64,000 nucleotides of DNA from Halohasta litorea (lineage in GTDB: Archaea; Halobacteriota; Halobacteria; Halobacteriales; Haloferacaceae). The stretch is from positions 838,779 through 902,778 of the forward strand of contig NZ_JANHDJ010000001.1 of assembly GCF_024494645.1 (NCBI RefSeq), written 5' to 3'. Shown in pieces: positions 29,557-38,790 of this stretch. Numbering within the stretch: the stretch's first letter is position 1; each line of letters starts with the position of its first letter. The notes under the pieces were generated by a model. It had not been told where the DNA came from. It ran no database searches and was given only the letters and a program-made list of their open reading frames with translations. The position numbers were made by a program, and so were the translations under genes.

Positions 29557-29989
29557 TGAAGATCACCAAGAACTTCGACAAAATTGTGTGTATATTCGGC
29601 TTGATCAGTTCGTTTTGACATCGTTTGTCTACTCATGTTCGACAGAACGGTGAAGATGGGAGGTATATAAAAATGTTTTCAGACAATATCTCCTGATAAA
29701 ATATATTCTACAGGGGAGTAGTAGGTATTGATATTTCCTTATATATTCGATATATCCGTATTTGATGGGTGTTTCTCCGAATCAGTGTTGACGAACGTTT
29801 CTTATTTTCTCGGTTAGCTGAATGTTTGTTATCAAAACTGCATTCAATTATATTTAATTAAATGTAATTAGTCGAGCGGAGCGATAGTAGCCGAGGGAGA
29901 TCGGGAAAAATCGTCGACGGATCGCCAGCGCGCGAGGTGTGGTCGCGGTGTCGGTCGACACCGTCGAGATGGGGTCTCTCCGGCGGTTG
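29557..29989. promoter_or_regulatory. AT-rich region upstream of urtA
   Basis: 433 bases without a gene between urtA and the 3' end of nikR. On the minus strand a TATA box (TTTTTATATAC, 29663-29673) lies about 110 bases before the urtA start, implying a leader near 85 bases. A 24-base near-perfect palindrome centred on TTTAATTAAA lies at 29846-29869 and may be an operator or an AT-rich terminator. The base composition is far lower in GC than the genes around it. No RNA gene is seen. Confidence 0.5.
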
Positions 29990-30400
29990 CTACTCGTCGA
30001 CGACGATCACCTTGACCTGCTGGACGCCGCTGAGCGCCCGCAGTTGGTTTGCAAGGTCGGTGATCTCGCTGCCAGCTCCGGTAACGACCAGCGTTTCCAT
30101 ACAGGAGTCATGCGAGAGGTGGATGTGTTGGACTGACGTAATGACGTCGGCCATCTCGTGTTGGATCGTCTGGAGGTCGTCGGCCAGCCCCGCTACGTGG
30201 TGGTCGTGGACGACAACGATCGTGCCGTGAAACGGGCCGTTGCCGCCGGTCTCCCACTCGTAGGTCCCAAAGAAATCCCGCAACGAGTCCCGAACGGCCT
30301 CCGAGCGGCTATCGTACTCCCAGTCGTCGACGATGCCGTCGAGCCGGTCGGTCATCGTCGAGGGGAGCGTGAGACTGATACGGTCGAGGTCGTCGGTCAT
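29990..30400 (-). CDS. nikR: Nickel-responsive regulator NikR
   Basis: A 136-aa ribbon-helix-helix repressor that senses Ni2+ through a C-terminal ACT-like domain. The nickel ligands are present: His81, His92, His94 and Cys100, in the pattern HIHLSHDSC, each offset by five from the E. coli numbers 76/87/89/95. The N-terminus ISLTLPSTMTDRLDG is the DNA-binding strand. The gene is divergent from the cbiM-type nickel importer, and a 9-bp inverted repeat lies in the shared spacer. Confidence 0.96.
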   Translation of the reverse strand: MTDDLDRISLTLPSTMTDRLDGIVDDWEYDSRSEAVRDSLRDFFGTYEWETGGNGPFHGTIVVVHDHHVAGLADDLQTIQHEMADVITSVQHIHLSHDSCMETLVVTGAGSEITDLANQLRALSGVQQVKVIVVDE

Positions 30401-30446
30401 ACGTCCACCTATTTTCAAGAGACATATATGAATGGTTGCTTCGATC

Positions 30447-30478
30447 CAATAATACTGCACGATACCAAAGTATTATTG
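30447..30478. promoter_or_regulatory. Likely NikR operator
   Basis: CAATAATAC at 30447-30455 and GTATTATTG at 30470-30478 form a perfect 9-bp inverted repeat with a 14-base spacer. It lies between the divergent nikR and nickel-importer genes, 24 bases before the importer ATG. NikR tetramers bind spaced inverted repeats, so this is the natural candidate operator. The link to NikR is inferred from position and symmetry. Confidence 0.6.
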
Positions 30479-30501
30479 CAGGGACGGATGATACGGCAGA
30501 T

Positions 30502-31143
30502 ATGCATATACCGGACGGATACGTCGACATAACGATTGCCGTGCTGTTCGGCGCGCTCTCGGTGGCGATCCTGGGGCTCGCCGCCCGGCGCGTCGGTCGC
30601 AGGGTTCCCGAGAGTCGCGCGCCACTGTTGGGCGTGGTCGCCGCGGGGATCTTCGCCGCACAGATGCTTAACTGGCCGATTCCCGGCGGGACGAGCGCCC
30701 ACTTCGTCGGCGGCGCGTTCGCCGCGATCCTGTTGGGGCCGCATCTCGGCGCGCTGTGTGTGGCGACCGTCGTGACGATTCAGGCGCTGGTGTTCGGCGA
30801 CGGCGGGCTGGTCGTCCTCGGAGCCAACGTGTTCAACATGGCGATCGTCGAGGTGTACGTCGGCTACGGGTTCTACCGACTGCTCGCCCCCTACGGCGAG
30901 TACCGGGCGGCGTTCGTCGCGGGCTGGCTGGGGATCACCGCGGGCGCACTGACCGCCGGGCTCCAACTCGGCTTGTCGTCGGCCTTCGAGTACCAGCTGC
31001 TGACGACGCTGTCGATAATGGGTGTCGGCCACCTCGTTCTCGGCCTCATCGAGGGGGCCATCACGGCGGTCGTCTACCGGTTCCTCGCGGAGGCCCGGCC
31101 CGATCTCCAGCCGACCGCCGCCGCGGAGGTGAGCCCTTCGTGA
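30502..31143 (+). CDS. cbiM: ECF nickel/cobalt transporter substrate-specific component (CbiM/NikM)
   Basis: A 213-aa membrane protein with about six helices. It starts MHIPDGYVD: the free N-terminus with His2 is the metal site of the CbiM/NikM family, so the ATG at 30502 must be the real start. Other family stretches are GGTSAHFVGGAFAAILLGP and FGDGGLVVLGANVFNMAI. The neighbouring nikR and urease genes point to nickel rather than cobalt. Its stop overlaps the next gene (GTGA). Confidence 0.92.
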   Translation: MHIPDGYVDITIAVLFGALSVAILGLAARRVGRRVPESRAPLLGVVAAGIFAAQMLNWPIPGGTSAHFVGGAFAAILLGPHLGALCVATVVTIQALVFGDGGLVVLGANVFNMAIVEVYVGYGFYRLLAPYGEYRAAFVAGWLGITAGALTAGLQLGLSSAFEYQLLTTLSIMGVGHLVLGLIEGAITAVVYRFLAEARPDLQPTAAAEVSPS

Positions 31144-31448
31144 ACGCCCGTCCCGACTGGTTCCCCCGCGCACTGGCGATACTGCTCGTTTTGACACTGC
31201 TCACGCCGCTGTTCGGCTGGGCGGCCGGGGCGGTCGGCTACGCCGAACCGCTCGAAAACGCCGCCGAGGCCACCGGTGCGGCCGACAGCGCCGAGGCCGT
31301 CGGGATCGCCCTCATGCCGGACTACGCCGTAGCGGGGCTCGGTACGGCACCGGGCACCGTCGTTGCGGCGGTCGTCGGGACTGCGCTGACGCTGGTCGTC
31401 GCCGGGGCGATCGGTCGGCTGCTCGGCACCGAACCGAATGCGGAGTGA
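31140..31448 (+). CDS. cbiN: ECF nickel/cobalt transporter small subunit (CbiN/NikN-like)
   Basis: A 102-aa protein from a GTG start overlapping the cbiM stop. It has two helices (LAILLVLTLLTPLFGWAAGA near the N-terminus and a second at about 70-93) joined by an extracellular loop, the topology of CbiN/NikN. Sequence likeness is weak but the position between M and Q subunits is decisive. These small subunits assist metal loading into the M component. Confidence 0.82.
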   Translation: MNARPDWFPRALAILLVLTLLTPLFGWAAGAVGYAEPLENAAEATGAADSAEAVGIALMPDYAVAGLGTAPGTVVAAVVGTALTLVVAGAIGRLLGTEPNAE

Positions 31449-32229
31449 CGTGTTCGACCGGACGGTCGCGGCGATCGCTTCCCGGGCACAGTGGTTCCTC
31501 CTGATCGAGGAGCTTCCGACTCGGAAGGGCTTTTTGCAGGCGGTCGCACCGAGCCTGAAAGTCGTCGGCGTCTTCGCGCTCGTGGTCGTGACGGTGCTCC
31601 AGGAGGAACTGCGGATCGTCGGTCCCCTGGTCGTCCTGTCGGTGCTACTGGCTGTCGCCTCGCGGATTCCGCTTCGGACGTTCCTCGGTCGACTGGCCGG
31701 GCCACCCCTCGTTGCTGCGGTCGTCGTCGCGCCACAGGCGGTGTTGATGGGTGGCCCACAGCTCTCGGTCGTCCCGCTGTCGGTCGAGGGCGTCGACTAC
31801 GTGGCGACCTTTACGGTCCGGGTGGCCGCCTGTGTCGGCTTTCTGTCGCTGTTGCTGTTGACGACCCGGTTTTCGACGCTGCTGTCGGGGTTCGACCGGC
31901 TGCGGGTGCCCCGGATCGCGGTACTGCTGTTGGCGATCACCTACCGGTATCTGCTGGTGTTTTTCGCCGAACTCGAACGGATGGTCCGGGCTCGCCGGAG
32001 TCGGACGCTCACGGACCCCGATCTCCGGCGGACCTGGCGCGACTCGGGGAACTTCCTCGGGACGTTCCTGCTGCGGAGCCTCGAACGCGGCGAGCGCGTC
32101 GGGCGGGCCGCCCGTGCCCGCGGCGGCACCGGCGGCACGCCCCACCGGCCGCCCACCCGGCTCGGGCGGGCCGATCTCGCCTTCGGGCTGGTCGTCGCCG
32201 TGACGGTTCTCGGGGTGACCGTCGCGTGA
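31438..32229 (+). CDS. cbiQ: ECF nickel/cobalt transporter transmembrane component (CbiQ/NikQ)
   Basis: A 263-aa energy-coupling membrane subunit. It has about five helices and the coupling motifs RMVRARRSRT and RSLERGERVGRAARARG, the two Ala-Arg-Gly-type motifs that contact the ATPases. The start overlaps cbiN by 11 bases. The end overlaps the ATPase gene (GTGA). Confidence 0.9.
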   Translation: MRSDVFDRTVAAIASRAQWFLLIEELPTRKGFLQAVAPSLKVVGVFALVVVTVLQEELRIVGPLVVLSVLLAVASRIPLRTFLGRLAGPPLVAAVVVAPQAVLMGGPQLSVVPLSVEGVDYVATFTVRVAACVGFLSLLLLTTRFSTLLSGFDRLRVPRIAVLLLAITYRYLLVFFAELERMVRARRSRTLTDPDLRRTWRDSGNFLGTFLLRSLERGERVGRAARARGGTGGTPHRPPTRLGRADLAFGLVVAVTVLGVTVA

Positions 32230-33086
32230 CGACCAGCGACGATCACACCGCCGACGCCGACCGGGATGTATCGACCACCAACCCGGACGATGGCGAGGCG
32301 GTGATCGAGGCGATCGGTTTGGGCTACAGCTATCCCGACGGAACTACCGCACTCGACGGCGTCGACGTCCGGATCGAGCGCGGCGAGCGGGTCGCACTGT
32401 TGGGTCCCAACGGGGCTGGCAAGAGCACGCTGCTGCAGGTCCTCGGTGGACTGATCGAGCCCGACGCGGGGTCGCTCCACTATTTCGGCGAGACGACCGA
32501 CGCCGATTCGGTCCGGGATCGGCTGAGCGTGCTCACCCAGAACCCCGCCGACTACCTGTTCAATCCGACCGTTCGGGAGGATCTGGCCTACGGCCCGACC
32601 CAGCAGGACGCCCCTCAGCGGGACGTCGACCGCCGCGTCGAGGCGATCGCCGAGCGGCTCGGGCTCTCCTCGCTCCTTTCGAAACCGCCGTTCCGGCTCA
32701 GCGGCGGCCAACAGCGGCGGGCGGCACTGGCCAGCGCACTGACCGTCGACCCTGAAGTCCTCCTGCTCGACGAGCCGCTGAGCAACGTCGACGCGGCCAA
32801 CCGAAGCGAAATCCTCGATCTCCTCGCCGAACTCTCGAACGACGGCATCACCCTCGTCACCTCGACGCCCGAGACTGAACTGCTTCCCCACCTCGCCGAC
32901 CGGGTGCTGTTGCTCGATGCGGGTGGCTCGGTGGTCGCTTCGGGGCCGACACGCGAGATTCTGACAGATACCGAACTGCTGGCCGACTGCAACCTCCGGC
33001 CGCCGCAGGTGGTCCGACTGTTCGACGGTGACGACCCGATCCCGCTGACGGTCGAGGAAGCTCGTCGCCGACTCGACGGCAGCTGA
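32226..33086 (+). CDS. cbiO: ECF nickel/cobalt transporter ATPase (CbiO/NikO)
   Basis: A 286-aa ATPase started by a GTG that overlaps the cbiQ stop. Walker A is GPNGAGKST, the Q-loop area is LTQNPADYLFNPTVRED, the signature is LSGGQQRRAALASAL and Walker B is VLLLDEPLSNVD. One ATPase gene is present, so it should act as a homodimer. It completes the M-N-Q-O nickel importer that feeds urease assembly. Confidence 0.93.
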   Translation: MTTSDDHTADADRDVSTTNPDDGEAVIEAIGLGYSYPDGTTALDGVDVRIERGERVALLGPNGAGKSTLLQVLGGLIEPDAGSLHYFGETTDADSVRDRLSVLTQNPADYLFNPTVREDLAYGPTQQDAPQRDVDRRVEAIAERLGLSSLLSKPPFRLSGGQQRRAALASALTVDPEVLLLDEPLSNVDAANRSEILDLLAELSNDGITLVTSTPETELLPHLADRVLLLDAGGSVVASGPTREILTDTELLADCNLRPPQVVRLFDGDDPIPLTVEEARRRLDGS

Positions 33087-33238
33087 ACTCGGGGTTTGAC
33101 CCACCACAGTCGGTGGCTTCGGGGGTTCCCTGCCCTGTGTAAAACAAGAATGTACGAGCAGCCAGTTTTTGAGGTATAAATTATAGATAACTCCCCGATT
33201 GTCCGATTCAACCGTCAGAGTTACACTGAAAGAAAGCG

Positions 33239-33246
33239 TTTTATTT
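33239..33246 (+). promoter_or_regulatory. TATA box of the urease operon
   Basis: TTTTATTT, preceded by the purine-rich GAAAGAAAGCG, is placed so that transcription would begin near 33268. That is three bases before a short upstream frame (33271-33324). The site is the best archaeal promoter in the 237-base spacer after the nickel importer. Confidence 0.45.
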
Positions 33247-33270
33247 GAGTTATACAAATCAGGATCTGTT

Positions 33271-33324
33271 ATGTTAGTCCAACTGATCGATACCAGAACC
33301 GCAGAGATGGGGGACGAGCCCTGA
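33271..33324 (+). CDS. 17-residue upstream frame coupled to ureB
   Basis: A 17-codon frame starts at the first ATG after the predicted transcription start and stops in TGATG, sharing one base with the ureB start codon. It reads [17 protein letters not shown]. Its position suggests leaderless initiation followed by coupled translation of ureB. It may be a real leader peptide, a regulatory device or chance. Confidence 0.35.
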   Translation: MLVQLIDTRTAEMGDEP

Positions 33325-33707
33325 TGAGCGACCTCGTTCCAGGAGAACTTCTGACGGCCGACGTACCCGTCGAGATCAACGCCGACCGAGAGACGGCGAG
33401 CGTCACCGTCGAGAACACCGGCGACCGACCTTCACAGGTCGGCTCGCATTTCCACTTCTTCGAGGCGAATCCCGCGCTCGATTTCGACCGTGAGACTGCC
33501 TATGGTATGCGGCTCGACATTCCAGCCGGGACTGCGATCCGGTTTGAGCCAGGCTGTGAGGAGGACGTCGACCTCGTGGCCTTCGGCGGCAACCGAATTA
33601 TGAACGGCATGGGTGGCCTCGTCGAGGGGCCGCTTGACGACGAGGAGATAAAGCAAGCAGCCATCGAACGGGCCCGTGAGCAGGGCTACATGGAGGCTGA
33701 AGAATGA
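33324..33707 (+). CDS. ureB: Urease subunit beta
   Basis: A 127-aa structural subunit of urease. Typical stretches are [26 protein letters not shown] (given in parts: [14 protein letters not shown]), [14 protein letters not shown] and [21 protein letters not shown]. It opens the urease operon in the order B-C-A-G-D-E-F. The next gene overlaps by four bases. Active-site residues lie in UreC, not here. Confidence 0.97.
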   Translation: MSDLVPGELLTADVPVEINADRETASVTVENTGDRPSQVGSHFHFFEANPALDFDRETAYGMRLDIPAGTAIRFEPGCEEDVDLVAFGGNRIMNGMGGLVEGPLDDEEIKQAAIERAREQGYMEAEE

Positions 33708-35416
33708 GCCGAAAACTCTCACGGGAGAACTATACGAGCCTCTTCGGAGCCACGGAGGGCGACCGGGTTCGGCTCGGCGATACCAATCTCCTCGCGGAGA
33801 TCGAACACGACCACACGACCTACGGCGACGAGGCGGTGTTCGGCGGCGGCAAGACGATGCGCGACGGGATGGGCATGCAGCCGGGGACCACACAAGCGGA
33901 GGGCGCGCTCGACTACGTCTACACCAACGTCGTCCTCATCGATCCCGTCCTCGGCGTCCAGAAAGGCGACCTCGGCGTTCGGAACGGCGAAGTCGCTGGC
34001 TTCGGGAAAGCTGGTAATCCCGACACGATGGACGGCGTCGACGAGAACCTCATCATCGGCCCGAGCACCGACGCGGTGCCCGCCGACGGCCTGATCGCCA
34101 CGCCCGGCGCGTTCGACATCCACGTCCACTTCAACAGCAAGGAACTGTTCGATCACGCCCTCGCCAGCGGGATCACGACGATGTTCGGTGGCGGCTACGG
34201 CGGCGGCGCGACGACCTGTACGCCCGGTCCCGAGAACATCAAACGGTTCCTGGAGGCCGCCGAGGAGTACCCGATGAACGTCGGCTTCTACGCCAAGGGC
34301 AACAGCAGCCAGCCCGAACCGATCCACGAACAGATCGAAGCCGGTGCCTGCGGCCTCAAACTCCACGAGGACTGGGGCTCTACCCCGGCAGTGATCGACA
34401 GTGCGCTCGACGTGGCCGACGAGGAGGACGTCCAGGTCTGTATCCACACCGACACCCTCAACGAATCTGGGTTCGTCGAGGACACCTTCGAGGCCATCGA
34501 CGGGCGGACGATCCACACCTTCCACATCGAGGGTGCAGGCGGCGGCCACGCCCCTGACGTGCTCGAACTCATCGGCTACGAGCATATGCTGCCGTCCTCT
34601 ACCAACCCCTCGATGCCCTACACGACGAACACGTTCGACGAACACCTCGATATGGTGATGGTCTGTCACCACCTCAATCCGGACGTCCCGGAGGACGTGG
34701 CCTTCGCCGAGTCGCGGATTCGCTCGGAGACCATCGCCGCCGAGGACGTGCTTCACGACATGGGCGCGATCAGCATGATGACCTCCGACTCCCAGGCGAT
34801 GGGTCGGATGGCCGAAGTCATCTGCCGGACGTGGCAGACCGCCCACAAGATGAAGGCCCAACGCGGGCCGCTGCCAGCCGACGATGGGACGGGCGCGGAC
34901 AACGCCCGTATCGAGCGCTACGTCGCCAAATACACGCTCAACCCCGCGAAGGTCGCGGGCATCGATCAGTACATCGGCTCGCTCGAACCGGGCAAGATGG
35001 CCGACATCGCGCTGTGGGAGCCTGCGTTCTTCGGCATCAAACCCAAATACGTCATCAAGAACGGCTTTCCCGTCCACTCGGAGATGGGCGAGGCCAATGG
35101 ATCGTTGATGACCTGCGAGCCCGTGATGCAGCGCTCGCGTGAAGGCGCGGTCGGCAAGGCGAAACACGCCCTGAGTACCACCTTCGTCAGCCAGGCCGCC
35201 TACGAGAACGATATCGGCGAGGAACTGGATCTCGATTCGACCGTTCGGCCCGTCGAGGGCACCCGCGACGTGGGTAAATCCGATATGCTGCACAACGACT
35301 ACGCGCCGGAGAACATCGAGATCGACGCCCAGACCTTTGAGGTCGAGGTCGACGGCGAACACGTCACCTGCGAACCGGCCGAGGAGCTGCCGCTTGCACA
35401 GAGGTACACGCTATGA
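33704..35416 (+). CDS. ureC: Urease subunit alpha
   Basis: The 570-aa catalytic subunit that hydrolyses urea to ammonia and carbamate. All metal and active-site residues are present: His140 and His142 (HVHFN), Lys219 to be carbamylated ([10 protein letters not shown]), His248, His274, the flap with Cys321-His322 (MVCHHL) and Asp362. They sit at the Klebsiella positions plus a small offset. Length and start are normal. The enzyme should be active. Confidence 0.98.
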   Translation: MSRKLSRENYTSLFGATEGDRVRLGDTNLLAEIEHDHTTYGDEAVFGGGKTMRDGMGMQPGTTQAEGALDYVYTNVVLIDPVLGVQKGDLGVRNGEVAGFGKAGNPDTMDGVDENLIIGPSTDAVPADGLIATPGAFDIHVHFNSKELFDHALASGITTMFGGGYGGGATTCTPGPENIKRFLEAAEEYPMNVGFYAKGNSSQPEPIHEQIEAGACGLKLHEDWGSTPAVIDSALDVADEEDVQVCIHTDTLNESGFVEDTFEAIDGRTIHTFHIEGAGGGHAPDVLELIGYEHMLPSSTNPSMPYTTNTFDEHLDMVMVCHHLNPDVPEDVAFAESRIRSETIAAEDVLHDMGAISMMTSDSQAMGRMAEVICRTWQTAHKMKAQRGPLPADDGTGADNARIERYVAKYTLNPAKVAGIDQYIGSLEPGKMADIALWEPAFFGIKPKYVIKNGFPVHSEMGEANGSLMTCEPVMQRSREGAVGKAKHALSTTFVSQAAYENDIGEELDLDSTVRPVEGTRDVGKSDMLHNDYAPENIEIDAQTFEVEVDGEHVTCEPAEELPLAQRYTL

Positions 35417-35739
35417 AACTCTCACCCAAGGACAACGAACGACTCACCGTCTTCATGGCCGCCGAGCTGGCCAGACGGCGGAAGGACAGAGGCATCGAAC
35501 TCAACCATCCCGAGACGGTCGCCTACATCTCCGATTGGGTCTGTGAACGGGCCCGCGAGGGCGAGAGCGTCGCCGAGATCCGCAAGGAGGCGACGAGCCT
35601 GCTCTCCCGCGAGGATGTCATGGAGGGCGTCCCCGAGATGGTCGACATGGTACAGGTCGAGCCAACGTTCCCCGACGGGACGAAACTCGTGACGGTTCAC
35701 GAGCCGATCCGGGCCGACAGCGAGGAGCAACTTGACTGA
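35413..35739 (+). CDS. ureA: Urease subunit gamma
   Basis: A 108-aa structural subunit beginning [20 protein letters not shown] and ending with [10 protein letters not shown], both typical of Ure[17 protein letters not shown] is the conserved core. It is encoded after UreC rather than first, a haloarchaeal order. It overlaps both neighbours. Confidence 0.97.
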   Translation: MKLSPKDNERLTVFMAAELARRRKDRGIELNHPETVAYISDWVCERAREGESVAEIRKEATSLLSREDVMEGVPEMVDMVQVEPTFPDGTKLVTVHEPIRADSEEQLD

Positions 35740-36359
35740 TGGGGTACAGAGACGTCGCCAAGGTCGGCCTCGGCGGGCCGGTCGGCTCCGGGAAGACGGC
35801 GATGGTCAAACAGTTGGTGCCGCGGCTTGACGAGGCGGGCTACAACGTCGGGGTGATCGCCAACGACATCATGACACAGGCCGACGCCGAGCAGCTCCAG
35901 GAGTCCTTCGCGGGCCGACTCCCCGAGGACCTCGTTGCGGGTGTCGAAACCGGGGCCTGTCCACACACGGGAATCAGGGAGGACCCCTCGATGAACCTCG
36001 CCAAAGTCGACGAGTTCACCGAGGCTCATCCCGAACTAGATGTCGTCCTGATCGAGTCCGGCGGCGACAACCTCGCGGCGACCTTCAATCCCGAGCTGGC
36101 GGACTTCTTCATGTTCGTCATCTCGGTCGCCGAGGGCGACGACATCCCCGCCAAGCGCGGCCCGGGGGTCACACAGGCCGACCTGCTGGTGATCAACAAG
36201 ACCGATCTCGCGCCCTACGTCGACGCCGATCTCGACGTGATGGAGCGGGACGCCCAGGCCGTCCGCGGCGAGGAGCCGACCCTGTTTACCGACTGCAAGG
36301 CGGAGGACGGAATCGACGAAGTCGTCGACGCCATCGAACGGAGCGTTCTGTTCGCGTGA
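35739..36359 (+). CDS. ureG: Urease accessory GTPase UreG
   Basis: A 206-aa GTPase that drives nickel insertion with UreD and UreF. The P-loop is [11 protein letters not shown], followed by the CPH metal-site motif in [26 protein letters not shown] and NKTDLAPYV. It overlaps ureA by one base and ureD by four. The length is normal. Confidence 0.97.
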   Translation: MGYRDVAKVGLGGPVGSGKTAMVKQLVPRLDEAGYNVGVIANDIMTQADAEQLQESFAGRLPEDLVAGVETGACPHTGIREDPSMNLAKVDEFTEAHPELDVVLIESGGDNLAATFNPELADFFMFVISVAEGDDIPAKRGPGVTQADLLVINKTDLAPYVDADLDVMERDAQAVRGEEPTLFTDCKAEDGIDEVVDAIERSVLFA

Positions 36360-37273
36360 GCACCGAACGGGAAGCGGTGCCGCCAGCCTTCCAGGAGTAC
36401 GGCGAGCAACACCTGCCGCAGTCCCCGGCGTTCGGCCACGGCAAAAACGGGGTCGCCGAGCTGGTGGTGGGCCGCGAGGGCGACAACCCCACGCGGCTGC
36501 TGTCGGATTACATCAAGGTACCCTACCATCTCACCGGTACTCTGGACAGCGATCCGGCACCCGGACTGACGACGATCTGCCTCCAGGACCCGACCGGCGC
36601 GGTCACTCAGGGCGATCGCCACACGCTCTCGGTCGAGGCTCGTCCCGGTGCGCGCGCCCACGTGACGACCCAGAGCGCAACGAAGGTCCAAAGCATGAAA
36701 GCCAGCTACGCCCATCTGGACGCTACGCTCGTCGCCGACTCTGGGGCGCATCTCGAATACATCCCGGGGCCGACGATCCTCAACGAGAACGCCCGGTGTC
36801 TCCAGACCACATCGGTCGAGATGGCCGACGACGCGACGGTAATCGTCGGCGACGTGTTCGTGCCCAGTGGACTCACTGACCACGAGCCGTTCAGTTTCGA
36901 TCACTTCCACAGTCGCCTGGAAGCCTCGGTCACAGAGTCGCTGGTCTGTGCGGACGCGGTCGACCTCCGACCTGGCGAGCGGGACCCACGCGATCCGGCA
37001 ACTGTCGGCGAGTTCGGCGTCATCGGGACGCTCTACGTGTTCGCACCCAGTTGTGAGGAACTCGACGACCTTGCCGAAGCGATTCACGACCGGCTCGCCG
37101 AGCTATCCGCCGTTCACGGCGGCACGTCACTTTTAAAGGACGACGCCGGGCTGACGGTTCGGGTGCTCGGCGACCGGAGCGCCGACGTGACGACGGCAGT
37201 CGAGGCGGCGTGGGACGAGAGCCGACAGACGCTGCTCGGTGTCGGCGCACCGATCGGGGAGGAAAAGCGATGA
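36356..37273 (+). CDS. ureD: Urease accessory protein UreD
   Basis: A 305-aa scaffold protein (UreD/UreH) that binds apo-urease and passes nickel on from UreG. The start is a GTG overlapping ureG. Family stretches include [35 protein letters not shown] and [19 protein letters not shown]. The sequence is less conserved than the other urease genes, but the position settles it. Confidence 0.92.
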   Translation: MSTEREAVPPAFQEYGEQHLPQSPAFGHGKNGVAELVVGREGDNPTRLLSDYIKVPYHLTGTLDSDPAPGLTTICLQDPTGAVTQGDRHTLSVEARPGARAHVTTQSATKVQSMKASYAHLDATLVADSGAHLEYIPGPTILNENARCLQTTSVEMADDATVIVGDVFVPSGLTDHEPFSFDHFHSRLEASVTESLVCADAVDLRPGERDPRDPATVGEFGVIGTLYVFAPSCEELDDLAEAIHDRLAELSAVHGGTSLLKDDAGLTVRVLGDRSADVTTAVEAAWDESRQTLLGVGAPIGEEKR

Positions 37274-37899
37274 AACGCGTCGACGGCGTCGTCGGCAACC
37301 GTTTCGACGACCCCACACTCGCCGAGCGGGTCGAGGCCCACGAGGCCGCCGGGACTCTCGAACGGGTCGTCCTGGAGAGCTCCAACCGGCGGAAATCACG
37401 GCTCCGCGTTGCAACCGACGCCGGGACCGATCTCGGCGTGCTCGTCGACCAGCCGGAACTGTCGGCTGGCGATGTCCTCGTCGTCGAGGACGATTTCGCG
37501 GTCGTCGTCGAGTTCGAAGCCCGCGAGGCGTTCGTGATCGACCTCCTGGAGCCGACCGACGCGACGCTGCTGGCGGCGGTCGAACTCGGCCACCGAATCG
37601 GCAACCAGCACTGGGATATCGCGGTCGAAGACGGGACCGTTTATATACCCGTCGCGGCCGACAAGGCGATCATCGAAGACGTTCTCGGACCGTATCTCCC
37701 CGAGGGGACCGAGACGTGCTACGAGGTCGTCGACGCCGACCGGTTTATAAACAGCGACCAGCCGGTTGAGTACGGTCGTGATTCGGATCGAGGCCACAGC
37801 CACGAGTCGGATCACGATCACAGCCACGAGTCGGATCACGATCACAGCCACGAGTCGGATCACGATCACAGCCATCCGGGAGGCCACAGCCATGACTGA
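37270..37899 (+). CDS. ureE: Urease accessory metallochaperone UreE with His-rich tail
   Basis: A 209-aa nickel chaperone. The C-terminal domain has ELGHRIGNQHWDIAVEDG, the conserved core with the nickel-binding histidine. The tail is His-rich because of three perfect 24-base repeats, each coding HSHESDHD, followed by HSHPGGHSHD. Such tails store Ni2+. The gene overlaps ureF by eight bases. Confidence 0.95.
   Translation: MKRVDGVVGNRFDDPTLAERVEAHEAAGTLERVVLESSNRRKSRLRVATDAGTDLGVLVDQPELSAGDVLVVEDDFAVVVEFEAREAFVIDLLEPTDATLLAAVELGHRIGNQHWDIAVEDGTVYIPVAADKAIIEDVLGPYLPEGTETCYEVVDADRFINSDQPVEYGRDSDRGHSHESDHDHSHESDHDHSHESDHDHSHPGGHSHD
37795..37866 (+). repeat. Three 24-base tandem repeats in ureE
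   Basis: Three identical 24-base units encode HSHESDHD in the UreE tail, and a partial fourth follows. Perfect identity at the DNA level implies recent expansion by slippage or unequal recombination. Confidence 0.9.
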
Positions 37900-38608
37900 C
37901 TCTGGGGCGTTCCTGACGGCGTTGCGGCTCTCGGATTCGATGCTCCCCGTCGGGACGTATACGGCCTCCTACGGCGTCGAACAGTACATCAACAAGGGGT
38001 ATATCGAGACCGGCGAGGAGTTGGGCGAGCTTATAAAGGGCTATCTACAGGGTGTGATCGGGCCCGCGGAGATCGTTGCGCTCGGCCACGCCCACCGCGC
38101 TGCGGCGGCCGGAGATCTCGATGGGGTCCTGGCGGCAGACGACCGACTCGGCGCAGCAACCCTCCCCGCCGAGTTCCGCGAAAGCTCCGAAAAGGCCGGT
38201 GGGAAGCTCCTGGATCTCCTGGCCGAGACCGACAACGGCCCATTCGGTACGGTCGAGGTCGACGGGATCGTCGCCGACTACCGGAACGCTGTCGACGAGG
38301 GCCGGACGGCGGGCCACTATCCGGTCGCCCTCGGTGTGGTCGCCCAACGCGCCGGACTCGGCTGCCGGGAGGCGGCGGTCGTCAGTGCCTACTCCACGGT
38401 GGCCGGGCTGTTAGGCGCTGCCCAACGGCTCGGCCGGTTCGGACACACCGACATCCAGTCGCAGCTGTCGAGGCTGTTTCCGGTCATCGAAGACGTCTGC
38501 GAGCAGTATCGCGACGCCGAACTCGGGGCGATGTACTCGTTTGCGCCACTGGCGGACGTAATGGGAATGACTCACGAACGGGCCGACCGGCGGCTCTTTA
38601 TGAGTTGA
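37892..38608 (+). CDS. ureF: Urease accessory protein UreF
   Basis: A 238-aa helical protein that gates the UreG GTPase during urease activation. It starts MTDSGAFLTALRLSDSMLPVG, with SYGVEQYINKGYIETGEEL close behind. The end ADRRLFMS is the family C-terminus. It overlaps ureE by eight bases and is the last gene of the operon. Confidence 0.95.
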   Translation: MTDSGAFLTALRLSDSMLPVGTYTASYGVEQYINKGYIETGEELGELIKGYLQGVIGPAEIVALGHAHRAAAAGDLDGVLAADDRLGAATLPAEFRESSEKAGGKLLDLLAETDNGPFGTVEVDGIVADYRNAVDEGRTAGHYPVALGVVAQRAGLGCREAAVVSAYSTVAGLLGAAQRLGRFGHTDIQSQLSRLFPVIEDVCEQYRDAELGAMYSFAPLADVMGMTHERADRRLFMS

Positions 38609-38790
38609 ACGGCCCCGTTTCCCACATGCTCGCGACACCGACCTCGCGGCAGCCCAATGTCCACCGCCGACCGACGGCGGTACACACGAATATTGATATA
38701 TCTTCGATCCATACAGGTTGATACGACATACCCTGTTGGCCTCCTGGATACGTCTGCCAGGCTCGACAGGGAACCGAAGACCGGGCACGC

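Noticed and set aside
33719..35362. 547-codon minus-strand frame opposite ureC
   Set aside because: Shadow of the intact UreC gene with all active-site residues.
37795..37866. CRISPR-like repeat
   Set aside because: The 24-base repeats are tandem without spacers and code the His-rich UreE tail. No CRISPR array or cas gene is seen in the window.
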